Source: Wolfiporia cocos (lineage: Eukaryota > Basidiomycota > Agaricomycetes > Polyporales > Phaeolaceae). Taken from it: a stretch of 64,000 nucleotides of DNA. The DNA is taken from assembly GCA_029448655.1 (NCBI GenBank), contig JACCLO010000063.1, positions 1 through 64,000 of the forward strand, in the 5' to 3' direction. Shown in pieces: positions 45,019-55,677 of this stretch. Numbering within the stretch: position 1 is the stretch's first letter; each line of letters starts with the position of its first letter. The notes under the pieces are model-generated. The model made no database searches. It had not been told where the DNA came from and saw only the letters and a program-made list of their open reading frames with translations. A program made the translations under genes and the position numbers.

Positions 45019-45909
45019 TGTCACAGATCTGACATTTTTCCGCAATTAATTGCCATTTATCCGGTATTATTACGCATACCTACGAGTTATCCTGTACTTA
45101 TCAGTACAAGCCGACATGCCGGTGTAACCTAACAGTTATTACCTAAGCCCAAGAGTGCTTACGCGCTACTAAGCATCTATGACACGGCGCTTACACGCTA
45201 GTCATCAAGCATGACATGTTACATGACACTCTGTCACAAGACTAGACCTATGGTCTATTCTAACCCATGATACCATCATTACAAATAATGATATCATCAT
45301 GACATCATATGGTCTAGCCCCTGGCTATGACATCACTATGATGTAACCCCTTCGTCATCATTACCAATTATGACACCATTGGACCTAGGCCTACAGCCCA
45401 GTCCAATCCATAGCACGCCATCATTACACAATAATGGCATCACTATTCTAGACCCATGGTCTAGTACATTCCATGACATCATCATTTCCAATCATGACGT
45501 CATTATGATCCAGGCCTCCGGCCCGGTAACCATGTATGCGGATCTTCTGATCCATCCCTCGTATCTTACTGGCTAAGTCCATTACTGGCTAGCATGGTCA
45601 CTATAGATACCTATGCATGATGCCTTATCGCATCATTATGATATACGGATGGTGCCATACTGACACCATCGCCTTATGCAAGCATATGACTAACACGTTT
45701 AGGGTAGGACCATTCCCTTACTTACGTAATCAAGTATAAGCATGTATATAAGATAGGGCTTAACGCCTTTAGTCGTTAGTTCTGTTCTTCTAGGCGCTGC
45801 GCGCCCTAGAAGAACTTCACCTCTCTTCTGCGCGCCTTCTGACTGCTTGCCTGCTTATTCCCCTCACCTTGTGGATTAGGCGGTGAGTCCCACAGTTAGA
45901 TCTGTGTCA
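45019..45909 (+). mobile_element. Solo LTR (891 bp), TSD CATCT
   Basis: TGTCACAGAT...ATCTGTGTCA, flanked by CATCT (45014-45018 and 45910-45914). The U3 is packed with short palindromes. A TATATAAG box (about 45744) is followed by GTTCTTCTAGG...CCTAGAAGAAC. Confidence 0.9.
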
Positions 45910-45914
45910 CATCT

Positions 45915-45997
45915 TGCCTGTCTCCTGGTGAGCTTCTGAGCCGTCTTGAAGTAGGTTAGGTTCAGATGATCCGACCATACTTCGAATTTTTCCGGGT
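45915..45997 (-). pseudogene. pol: Element C Pol: RNase H piece
   Basis: Reads [20 protein letters not shown] then TRRQA. It links the RT/RNase H part at 52051-53991 (ending HYLEGHP) to the part at 44657-45018 once the intervening insertions are removed. Confidence 0.88.
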
Positions 45998-47091
45998 TGT
46001 CACAGATTTATCTGGGGCTTACAGCATTTTTCCTACGATTATAGCAATTTACCTGGGATTTATACGTCTAACTACAAGTTATCTACGGGTTAACTCCCAT
46101 TGCCACCACGACAAGCTCTTAACTGGGCTTATCACCACATGACCAGCATACATAACGCTACGGCACCTTCCGGTCCAATAGCATAGTTACAGCTACGTCA
46201 TAAAGGTCTCGCCCGTCAGAGCAAGACCAGCCACGTCATAGATCGTAGATCATAATGATAGGCCGAGCGCGGCACGCTCGCATAATAATGTCCACATGTA
46301 CAAACAGTGCCTCGCGGCCTTGTACTATTGGGTCGGCCTTCCCGGCTTCCCACCGCCATAAGATCCTTGATCACAATGGCACCTCAGGCGCGCCACGCCT
46401 TCGCATAATAATGGCAACACGGCCAAATAGCACTATATTAGCATCAAGGCAATATCGCTATAGGCTCGGCCTTCTCGGCCATCTCACGGACTCGGCGTTC
46501 TCCAAGTCCCGGGCTTCTGCCATCACGGCGCTGCCCAAACACCGGTCCTCGCCTCACGGCTAAGACCAATACATGCCCCGGTAACCATCCGGACCGGGCT
46601 GTAACACATGCCACGGTACTACCCGTCCAATGGCATAACGACCTCGGTGTCTCGCCTTGGTCATCCAACGAAGCACGGCCAATCGCCATTATGCCGCAAG
46701 GTATCCGGCAACCGGCTTCACCTATACCCGGGCTGCGCCCGCGTTAGTATCACAGATAAGACATAATCCCTCTATTACGATTGGGTCGGCCATTAGGGCC
46801 TTCCACGGCCATTCTAGATAGAGTAACTAAACATCAGATAAGATAAAGCTTCGCCACTTGGCAAAGCCACATAACCCGGTAAGGCAACCGCTAGCTAGTA
46901 GCACGTGCCCTCCCGACACAATGTATATAAGTAGGAGCCAAGCGCTCTTTAACTTCAGTTCTATTCTTCTCGGCGTACGCCGTAGAAGAACCTCCTACCT
47001 CCTACTGCGTCTGATAACCTCTTCCTCACCTAAGTCGCCTAGTTCATCGCAGGATACTGGCTTGGTGAGTCCCACAGAGCCATCTGTGTCA
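45998..47091 (+). repeat. Element B 5' LTR (1094 bp)
   Basis: TGTCACAGATTTATC...AGCCATCTGTGTCA. TATATAAG at 46924-46931 is followed by an interrupted palindrome TTCTTCT-CGGCGTACGCCG-TAGAAGAA and the conserved GGTGAGTCCCACAG near the 3' end. Confidence 0.92.
46924..46931 (+). promoter_or_regulatory. TATA box in element B 5' LTR
   Basis: TATATAAG upstream of the palindromic segment. The identical box in the 3' LTR is at 51883-51890. Confidence 0.65.
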
Positions 47092-47960
47092 TAAGAATAG
47101 AACTACCTACCCCCCTGCGCCTCCTTAACTGGTGGCGCCTGGGTTTTTCCTCCAACAGGTGTCTGAGATAGCGCAGGGGCCGCTACTCTCCTGCAAAGGG
47201 GATGTATGCTCCGTGGTTGCGGATTGGGATACATCGGCGGCGGGCTTAGCGGCCTGCTGCCACCCAGTGGGGCGCTGCTTGCCTAATCAGCAGCATGCGT
47301 CCTGCGAACCCGGACTCCAGGGTTAAGGAGAGGCGCCGGCTTCCTGACAAGGTTGCTGGTGCCAGCGGTTGAGACCCGCCTATTGGGAAAAGGGGACCGT
47401 CTGCCTGTGTGCGCGCAGCCCCCTGTCTTGGCAATCCCTGTTCAGGGACCCAACACTACCAGTAGGATCCCCATAGGGATATGCGCTTCGGCGTATTCCC
47501 TTAGTTGGGTGTGGGAATCTTCCAAAGCCGCCCCCCAGGCGTAAGGGGCCCGCTTGGGATCTCCTTCGGGGAATCCAAGTGGTGAGGTGGTGCGGCTCGC
47601 AAGGCCAAACCAGCCGAGGTCACTCGCGGTAGCCAATAGCGTAAGTCCTACGGGCAGCTCGGTGTGCGAGCCTGGGTTAAACCGAGTTGGGGCCCCACCG
47701 GAAGCATGCGGCGTTGCCCACCATCCTTGATGTGTGGAGCGCTCGTGAATGCGCGATCTTAGATCGACGGATGGTTTTTTAGCCCTGATGTGACACCCAG
47801 GTGGCTATAGATGGCAAGCCTTACCACTAAAGCGCGGACCGGTCGCGGTGTAATACTGCGACCACTTTCCAGCTCATCTCCACGAGGAAATGGGCTGTGT
47901 ATCCTATTCCCAACCATGTGACCCAGCTTATCAAGCGCTGGCAGTCACCGACTCTCTTTC
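47092..47960 (+). other. Element B leader, shared with element A
   Basis: Starts TAAGAATAGAAC right after the LTR. It aligns in order with the element A leader through blocks at 47307-47331, about 47372-47412, 47521-47554, 47618-47662 and about 47753-47806. A strong hairpin with a cUUCGg loop lies at 47476-47500. At the matching place element A has a different hairpin. Confidence 0.75.
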
Positions 47961-50944
47961 TAGAAGGAAGTCGCGCGCTTCGATGAAGACACCTGTCGGC
48001 TAAATTCCGCGCGGCGTCCTGACAAGGGCGCCCCTAACCATGCCCCCGTTCTTCTTGTGTTAGACATGACCACTCAGCGTTGATCGCTGATGATGAGCTC
48101 TCTTTCAGGTACCCTGGTATCCCAGTCAATAAGTAGATAAATATGTAGTTTTAGTGGCGGCTCCTAGTAGCTTACTTACTTTGTAAAGTAGCTTAGAAAC
48201 CGTCCAATAGCATTTGTATTCGCCTCTGGAAATCCTGCGTCACCTGCTGGTTCCCAGGTTATCTAGCCTGGTTAAGGTCGCTTATGTACATATAAAGCAA
48301 CCTTTTACGTCTTAGGTACAATAAGTCAATCGAAAAACGATACTAGTACCTTACTCGACGTAGGATCGCGTACGCTTGGCAAACATATGCTTATAACTAT
48401 TATTACTATGGGAATGCCTAAGTACCAAGTCGATTAAGATTCTTAATCTATCGGCGCCCGTTTGACTTCGGTCTTCGCTCCTGAAAAGGGGATTCGGGTT
48501 ATTGAGCATCTGTCATTTGGTCACATGTCACAAAGAACCTTAGAACGGGGGCACCCCTTTTGGTAATGGAATTCCTGACAAGGAAATTACCATCCGATTG
48601 GGAAGAGACGTCTGACAAGCGTCTATAAATAATTGGGTACAGCGCTGTTTCCACCAGCCACCCATGTACAAACAGATCGCAACAAGATTACTTCATTGAA
48701 TCTTGCAATCTGGGTTAGAGGAAAGGAAAACAAGGGACACACGCTATTAATACGCGTTCCCTTGAAGTGTAGCGGAGGCCGCAAGGCTTCTAGAATCACA
48801 CTTCATTCGGCATTCTCGCACAATCGCCGAATCTACACCGGTTTCCAACCGGTCCCCCCCTGTATTGAAGTCGACAATTTCGCACGCCAATCGCAAAATT
48901 CGTCACGAGGCTAGCTACCTCACTTTTGATTTCACTTCGATTCAACTTTTCTCTGTGGGGAGAATAACCGAATTCGAAAAATACACCTTAGCAACTCAAT
49001 GCGATCGTCCGCAAAAGGTCTCGAAGAAGCACTCGAAAACTTCCAGAGATAACAAGGGAGTCCCCCTTATTAATTCAATCAAGCCGATTTGGCAATCGGT
49101 TATCATTTAATTGCTTGGTTTACGGAAACCTACGCCGTCGAGACGCGTAATAAATAAATCCGGATCTGTATCCTTACGTCAAGAAAGGATTACATCTCGT
49201 CACTACATCGAATATGGGCCTGGAAAACCCTTCGATTCCGACAAACTAGGGCTTGGAAACCTTAGTATAAAAATCTGGTCGCATATGCGAGCGACTACAC
49301 TGGATACAGCCGTATATGGATATACGTCAAGAATACCTTCGGCCCACATCCACCCACCCTTATCTGGGTATAGAGGCGGTTTAACCTCTTTAAAAACCAA
49401 AACCATCTGGATAGGTTTGATCGGGAGATCAAACGTGAAAGAGGGGGTGGAAACCCTAATTTCGCACCTAGGACCTTAACAAGTCCACTATCCCACGCTT
49501 ACAAATGAACCTTACGGTCATTAAAGCAACAAACGACATGCACTAAGAGGCCCGATTACCCTCATTCATGCTCGTACTGTCCTATTCGTATATGGACGAC
49601 AACCCTGTAATAGGAATATAGTAGCTATCTATCCAATAGCGAAATATACCCTTCCCCAACGATCATCCCAGTTCCCACGCTTACAATGTCATACTCAATC
49701 GAAGAACGACTTTAACGACATACAAGCACATTGGAAACTACCGTCATCGCCACCATGGGACTTCAGCCCTTACGGGATACACCTATACGAGACAACTCCT
49801 GACAAGGATGTATGTTCTCACGGTTACCCAATAAGGCCTCACTACGGCAACGACACTACAGTATCAGGGAATACAATCATAAGCATTGACCATAATGCAC
49901 AATGATTAGTACTTATACTATGGGGTTTTACACGAGAAGCCTACTCGTTAATAAATAAGTGCATACAACAACGAAGGCACAGCTTCATTCCGGAACTTAC
50001 GACTCCGAAGAGATCGCTACGTAGAAGCAATCTAACTAGGGGACACAACCCCTGTAACAAATGGGCATTGACAAATGTCACACGCTTAGTACTTGCGATA
50101 CTAGGGAGGCGACGCCTCATAAACGTTCATAAGGCGACGCCCTTTAATAACCGTTCAAACCGCATAAGTCGTACAAAGTAGGATTACCCCTGTACAAGCA
50201 CAAAGCCTAAGACACCCGCCACGCGAACGAAGGAACTTGCAATCCCATTCACCGCTAGGCAATAGACGTCGAAAAAGCACCGCTATGTCACACTCAATGG
50301 GTACTACGCATAAGCAACATATCCGCCCAAGGGCTCGAAGAGACACTAGAAAATCTCCAGAGCTAACAGTGAAGCCCTCACTCTAAGGAATATCGCACAA
50401 TGCTATCCGAAATACGTACAACGACACAATGCACCCTCTAATACGCTTGGCAAGCTATTGGAGATACAGATTACAAGTAGATTCAAAGGCACTATATGAT
50501 GACCATTTCCATATCGCCTTCTACTACGAGTAACGTCATAAGCAAAAGCAATAATCCGACCAAGGTCGCGAAAAGGCACTAGAACACCTTCAGCGATAAC
50601 AGGAGAGTCCCTCCTCTTAGGATCCGCATGCACAATGACAGCACACTCTAGTAACACGACTACATCTCCCTAACAACGGCATTTGACCTTTCGGTCATCA
50701 CGCGTTGATAATCGCTAGTAACGGCATTTAGCACTTCGCTATCACGCGTTACAAATCACTATAAGGAATAAAATCGCCTTCCACGCTCAGGTTCCACCAC
50801 AAGTCCTGAAACTCCCATTTATCCCTGTTCAATTGACAAATTGAAGCAGCACCATAACGGCATTTGACACTTCGTCATCACGCGTTATACCGCTCTTGGG
50901 ACGTACACAATGAGGAATAGTTTCATCAGGGACGATGAAACCTA
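47961..50944 (+). other. Element B internal region, non-coding or decayed
   Basis: No RT, integrase, protease or Gag motif. Open frames are short (93-122 codons). Three copies of a segment ending in a frame like GLEE-ALENLQR-stop occur at about 49010-49052, 50325-50366 and 50565-50602. A hairpin-forming unit AACGGCATTT...CACGCGTT is repeated at 50675, 50720 and 50856. It may be remnants of an amplified coding or structural segment. Confidence 0.55.
50675..50887 (+). repeat. Three hairpin-forming repeat units
   Basis: Units at 50675-50707, 50720-50751 and 50856-50887 all read AACGGCATTT, then a small inverted pair around TTCG (GACCTTTCGGTC, AGCACTTCGCT, GACACTTCGTC), then ATCACGCGTT. The loop sequence varies while pairing is kept. 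Confidence 0.7.
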
Positions 50945-50956
50945 AAGCGGGGGTAA
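50945..50956 (+). promoter_or_regulatory. Polypurine tract of element B
   Basis: AAGCGGGGGTAA immediately before the 3' LTR; the last eight bases match those of element A. Confidence 0.8.
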
Positions 50957-52050
50957 TGTCACAGATTTATCTGGGGCTTACAGCATTTTTCCTACGATTA
51001 TAGCAATTTACCTGGGATTTATACGTCTAACTACAAGTTATCTACGGGTTAACTCCCATTGCCACCACGACAAGCTCTTAACTGGGCTTATCACCACATG
51101 ACCAGCATACATAACGCTACGGCACCTTCCGGTCCAATAGCATAGTTACAGCTACGTCATAAAGGTCTCGCCCGTCAGAGCAAGACCAGCCACGTCATAG
51201 ATCGTAGATCATAATGATAGGCCGAGCGCGGCACGCTCGCATAATAATGTCCACATGTACAAACAGTGCCTCGCGGCCTTGTACTATTGGGTCGGCCTTC
51301 CCGGCTTCCCACCGCCATAAGATCCTTGATCACAATGGCACCTCAGGCGCGCCACGCCTTCGCATAATAATGGCAACACGGCCAAATAGCACTATATTAG
51401 CATCAAGGCAATATCGCTATAGGCTCGGCCTTCTCGGCCATCTCACGGACTCGGCGTTCTCCAAGTCCCGGGCTTCTGCCATCACGGCGCTGCCCAAACA
51501 CCGGTCCTCGCCTCACGGCTAAGACCAATACATGCCCCGGTAACCATCCGGACCGGGCTGTAACACATGCCACGGTACTACCCGTCCAATGGCATAACGA
51601 CCTCGGCGTCTCGCCTTGGTCATCCAACGAAGCACGGCCAATCGCCATTATGCCGCAAGGTATCCGGCAACCGGCTTCACCTATACCCGGGCTGCGCCCG
51701 CGTTAGTATCACAGATAAGACATAATCCCTCTATTACGATTGGGTCGGCCATTAGGGCCTTCCACGGCCATTCTAGATAGAGTAACTAAACATCAGATAA
51801 GATAAAGCTTCGCCACTTGGCAAAGCCACATAACCCGGTAAGGCAACCGCTAGCTAGTAGCACGTGCCCTCCCGACACAATGTATATAAGTAGGAGCCAA
51901 GCGCTCTTTAACTTCAGTTCTATTCTTCTCGGCGTACGCCGTAGAAGAACCTCCTACCTCCTACTGCGTCTGATAACCTCTTCCTCACCTAAGTCGCCTA
52001 GTTCATCGCAGGATACTGGCTTGGTGAGTCCCACAGAGCCATCTGTGTCA
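50957..52050 (+). repeat. Element B 3' LTR (1094 bp)
   Basis: Direct repeat of 45998-47091. Confidence 0.92.
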
Positions 52051-53991
52051 CGGGTGACCTTCGAGATAATGTTGCCATTCTTCTAATGCTCGAATTATGG
52101 CTAGCATCTCTTTGTCATAAATTTTGTAGTTCCGTTCCGGGGCAGTCATGCCTGTGGAATAGAAGGCGCAAGGATTCCATTTCCAACTATCTGGTGACCA
52201 TTGCGTTAGGACTGCTCCAGTCGCAAAGTCTGATGTGTTGGCTTCTATACAGAATTTCTGAATTTTGTCCGGAATATGTAAGATGGGGGCAGTTGTAAAG
52301 GCCGCCTTGAGCTTTTGGAAAGCTTCTTCCTGTGCTTCATCCCAATGCCATTTCTCCGACTTCTTCATGAGTGTTGTCAGGGGTTTCACAATTTTCAAGA
52401 AGTCCTGAATAAACCGCCGATAGAAGTTCGCAAAGCCTAAAAAGGCTTGAACTTCCTTCACCTTGGTTGGGGTCAGCCAATCTAATACTCCTGATAGTTT
52501 CGAGGGGTCCATTTCGACTCTGCCCTTAGAAATTATCATACCCAAATAGTCGATGCTACTTTTTTCAAAGAAGCATTTCTCGGGTTTGGCATATAGATCA
52601 TTGTCCCGCAGCCTTTTCAGGACTGCCTTGGTGATTTTGCGGTGTTCCGCTAAGTCGTTGCCAAAGATCAGTATGTCGTCCAGATAGACTATGACTTTTC
52701 CGGTGGCAATGAAATCCTTTAGGACGTCGTTCATCATTGCTTGGAAAGTCCCTGGCACGTTCTTGAAACCGAAATACATAACCATGGCTTCGTACAACCC
52801 CTGTTTAGTAATGAATGCTGTTTTCCATTCATCACCTTCCTTGATACGGACGTTGTTGTAACCCCATCTCAGGTCGATCTTAGTAAAGATCGATGCACCT
52901 GAGAGTTGGTTGATAAGGTCCGATATCTGGGGTATAGGGTACTTGTTATCCACAGTTATTTCGTTCAGCTTCCTGTAATTGATTACCATGCACAAGGTTC
53001 CATCTTTCTTGGCAACGAAAAATACTGGGCTGGCCATAGGGGAGCTTGAATCTCAGATGTAGCCTTTTCGCTTTTCTTCAGCGATCCAGTCACGGAGGGA
53101 ATTTTCTTCCTTTGGCAAGAGGGAATATGGTTTGGCCAGTGTTGGCAATGGAGTGCCTTCGATTAAATTGATGGCATGATCATATGGCTTACGTGTTGGC
53201 ATCCTTTCGGATGCTTTTTGCGAAAATACCATTGGGCCGAATTCCCAATATTCCTTAGGCACAAGCTGCTTCCATTTTTCGGTTGCAGCTTCTGGTCTGT
53301 TCTGGTGGATTTCTCCTACCATTCCCATGAGGAGTCCCAATTCCTCATTGGACAGGGTACCGATCCACTTGATAAATGGATCATCAGGGTTTCCATCTCC
53401 AATCGTGTCTAGCGCAGAATCCCAAATGTTGCTGATGTTATTATTGTCCTCTTCGTCATCGGGTGCAACTTCTTCCGAATCAGGGGACGATTCTGAGGCT
53501 TCTGGGCATGCAGACCCACATCGATATACCAGACTGCCAGAGTTCCAGTCCATAGTGGGGTTATGTTTAATTAACCAGTCATATCCTAGGATAAGGTCGT
53601 GGTTGTGGATTTTCATGATGGTAAGGAATACCTTTTCCTTGTGCTCGCCATGTTGCATGAATCCTTTAACTGACTTATTGATGAGACCATTTTTGTTGTA
53701 TGATCCATCTGCATTATGAATCCAAAAAGGGTCTTTCTTATCGTGGGTGACTAGACGATGTTTGTCAACAAAGTCTGAGTTGATGACTGATAACGTTGCT
53801 CCACTATCGATTAAAGCCAAGCCTTGCACTTTCTGACCATAGACCCACAAGTCAACCCAGATCTGGAAAGATCGGGACTTATCACATGCATGATTCTTGT
53901 AATAGTGATATAAATTTTCACAATTTTTTACAAGCAGGTCAGCAGTACAGGCAACTATACTAGTACACAGCACACATAGGCAAGGATTCAC
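52051..53991 (-). pseudogene. pol: Element C Pol: protease, RT, start of RNase H
   Basis: The protease frame (53991-53053) has the active-site motif ALIDSGATLSVI and ILGYDWLIKHNP. It ends at a TGA (53050-53052) in RKGYI-stop-DSSSPMAS, where element A has CGA (Arg). The RT frame (53037-52051) has KVIVYLDDILIFG and ends in RNase H at HYLEGHP, where element B is inserted. The first RNase H catalytic Asp (EADSSD in A) reads EANTSD here. The nonsense change fits C-to-T at a CpG. Element C is therefore dead apart from the insertions. Confidence 0.9.
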
Positions 53992-54379
53992 ATGTGCTGA
54001 AGGCGAAAATTCGACTCGCTAGCTGGATGGTCAGGAGTTTTCTGGGCAACTGAATGCCATGGGATAATGGTAGTGCCCCAATTCGGTGGCTGACCAATTG
54101 GGGCTGTTGATGGAGCCGGTGTACTGGCCAGTGGTTCCTCTACCTCCGTGATGCGCACGGATGAATGGGCGGTGGAGTTGCCCATGGAGTTGTCACTGTC
54201 ATCTGGGATCCACATCTCTGTTGTGGTGACCTGGACCATGTGACCTTTGCCATGAGGTGTGGGGGGGTTGCCGCTAGTAGATTTCTGAGCCCCCTTATTG
54301 TCCACCTTGGATGCTGGCACCCTCCAATTGCATCACCCCTCCATGTTTGTGCAGTCCTTCCGGCCGCAGCTCTTGCATG
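53988..54379 (-). pseudogene. gag: Element C Gag C-terminal end
   Basis: Reads TTTEMWIPDDSDNSMGNSTA then VRITEVEEPLASTPAPSTAP, ending LQHM at 53988. The corresponding tail of element A Gag is similarly Ser/Thr/Pro-rich. Upstream the sequence stops abruptly at the miniature element at 54380, so the rest of Gag and the 5' LTR are missing. Confidence 0.6.
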
Positions 54380-55299
54380 TGTCACAGATAATGCGAAAGC
54401 ATAATATCATAGACGTTACGGAGCAATAACTAGGGTACATTACCCGTACGTGGCGCCGGCATACATGGCCTACACCATAGAGTGTCTAATAGGCGCCGAG
54501 CGTGGGAATATGAACTGCAGATATAGCTGGACCCTCGATAGCAGCATGAGCTGTTATCGTAGCCCTTTTGGGGGAGTGGCTATTATGCCACTCATAAGCA
54601 CGTTGCATTGGGTCCGCAGCGCGTCTTGTGATATAATAACAGCTCACCCGGTCGCCGGTTCGAACCTGGGTGGTGGCAAATATTTCCACTGCCTGGGGCG
54701 CTTCCGAACCACTGGCGGCTGAGGGAAAAGTACCCACCACGTGACCCCCTGTATCATGGGGCCCCTCTATAACCGTAAGGTATCAGGGGATAAGATTGGT
54801 CAAAGCTTGCGTGGTAAAAACTACTATTAAATAGCCTTAACCCGCACCCAAAATCCAGGGTGTAAGTCGGGCCTTCAAGAGGTTGGCACACACGTCATAA
54901 GCCAAATGGTATAAGGGATTGGGGGTACCCTTCACCAGGCACAATGACAAAGCATAGTAGAAGTGATACTTAGTACCGGGGGCGGCTTGATGCAGCCTAA
55001 GTTATCTCCTTAACCAGAGACGGTTAATCCTTGAAGTGGGGGTAATGTCACAGATAATGCGAAAGCATAATATCATAGACGTTACGGAGCAATAACTAGG
55101 GTACATTACCCGTACGTGGCGCCGGCATACATGGCCTACACCATAGAGTGTCTAATAGGCGCCGAGCGTGGGAATATGAACTGCAGATATAGCTGGACCC
55201 TCGATAGCAGCATGAGCTGTTATCGTAGCCCTTTTGGGGGAGTGGCTATTATGCCACTCATAAGCACGTTGCATTGGGTCCGCAGCGCGTCTTGTGATA
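54380..55299 (+). mobile_element. Miniature LTR element (TRIM), copy 1
   Basis: LTRs of 254 bp (54380-54633 and 55046-55299) flank a 412-bp interior without ORFs. The LTRs begin TGTCACAG and end CTTGTGATA, so the usual CA is TA. A tRNA-like segment with GGTTCGAACC (54657-54666) follows the 5' LTR, and the polypurine tract GAAGTGGGGGTAA (55033-55045) precedes the 3' LTR. Flanks GCATG and AGTTA do not match. The left side is element C Gag and the right side is a different LTR, which suggests a recombination joint. Confidence 0.85.
54657..54666 (+). promoter_or_regulatory. tRNA T-loop / B-box-like motif in TRIM copy 1
   Basis: GGTTCGAACC within CGCCGGTTCGAACCTGGG. It fits the polymerase III B-box consensus and a tRNA T-arm in the sense direction. 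No full cloverleaf was found. The same motif is in copy 2 at 63275-63284. Confidence 0.45.
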
Positions 55300-55677
55300 A
55301 GTTATCCGTGTCATACTCGACCACTGAGACTTATGACATGCATGGTGACCTGCATCTTATAGGCAGGACATAGCCTGCTCCTCCTCATCAGGAGTATAGG
55401 GTTATATTAGGGGGGTATTCCCCATTGCATGATACACACGGTATTCCATGTCATCCCTAGTGACATAGCCTGGTATTGGGATATTACTAAGGGGTGTGAC
55501 TTCGGAGAACTAGTCCGCTGAGTAACTAGTTTGGACATGCATGTTATGTATGTGTTGTTTGTGTACATGGACGTGTCTATGGGCGGTTACAAGTGTAAGT
55601 GTAAATAAGCTCGTAGAAATGCCAGAAAAATAGGTAAAAATATAGAAAAATTCGTAGAATGTCCCAGATCTGTGACA
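55300..55677 (-). repeat. Truncated LTR related to element A LTR
   Basis: Ends GTCCCAGATCTGTGACA at 55677 and contains GTATGTGTTGTTTG and TAGGTAAAAATA stretches like the U3 of element A. Its other end is replaced by TRIM copy 1. Confidence 0.7.

Larger units (their letters stand above)
45998..52050 (+). mobile_element. Element B: large non-autonomous LTR element, TSD CGGGT
   Basis: LTRs of 1094 bp at 45998-47091 and 50957-52050 differ at one position that I can see (46646 versus 51605). The flanks 45993-45997 and 52051-52055 are both CGGGT. The 3.87 kb internal part has the A-type leader, a polypurine tract AAGCGG-GGGTAA before the 3' LTR, and no Gag or Pol motif. It is a recent insertion into RNase H of element C. 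This matches the LARD concept (large retrotransposon derivative), which must borrow proteins. A-type elements are the obvious donors. Confidence 0.9.

Noticed and set aside
46255..46563. 102-codon frame in the element B LTR, repeated at 51214-51522
   Set aside because: It duplicates because it lies in the two LTR copies. U3 position, no motif and palindromic sequence make a protein unlikely.
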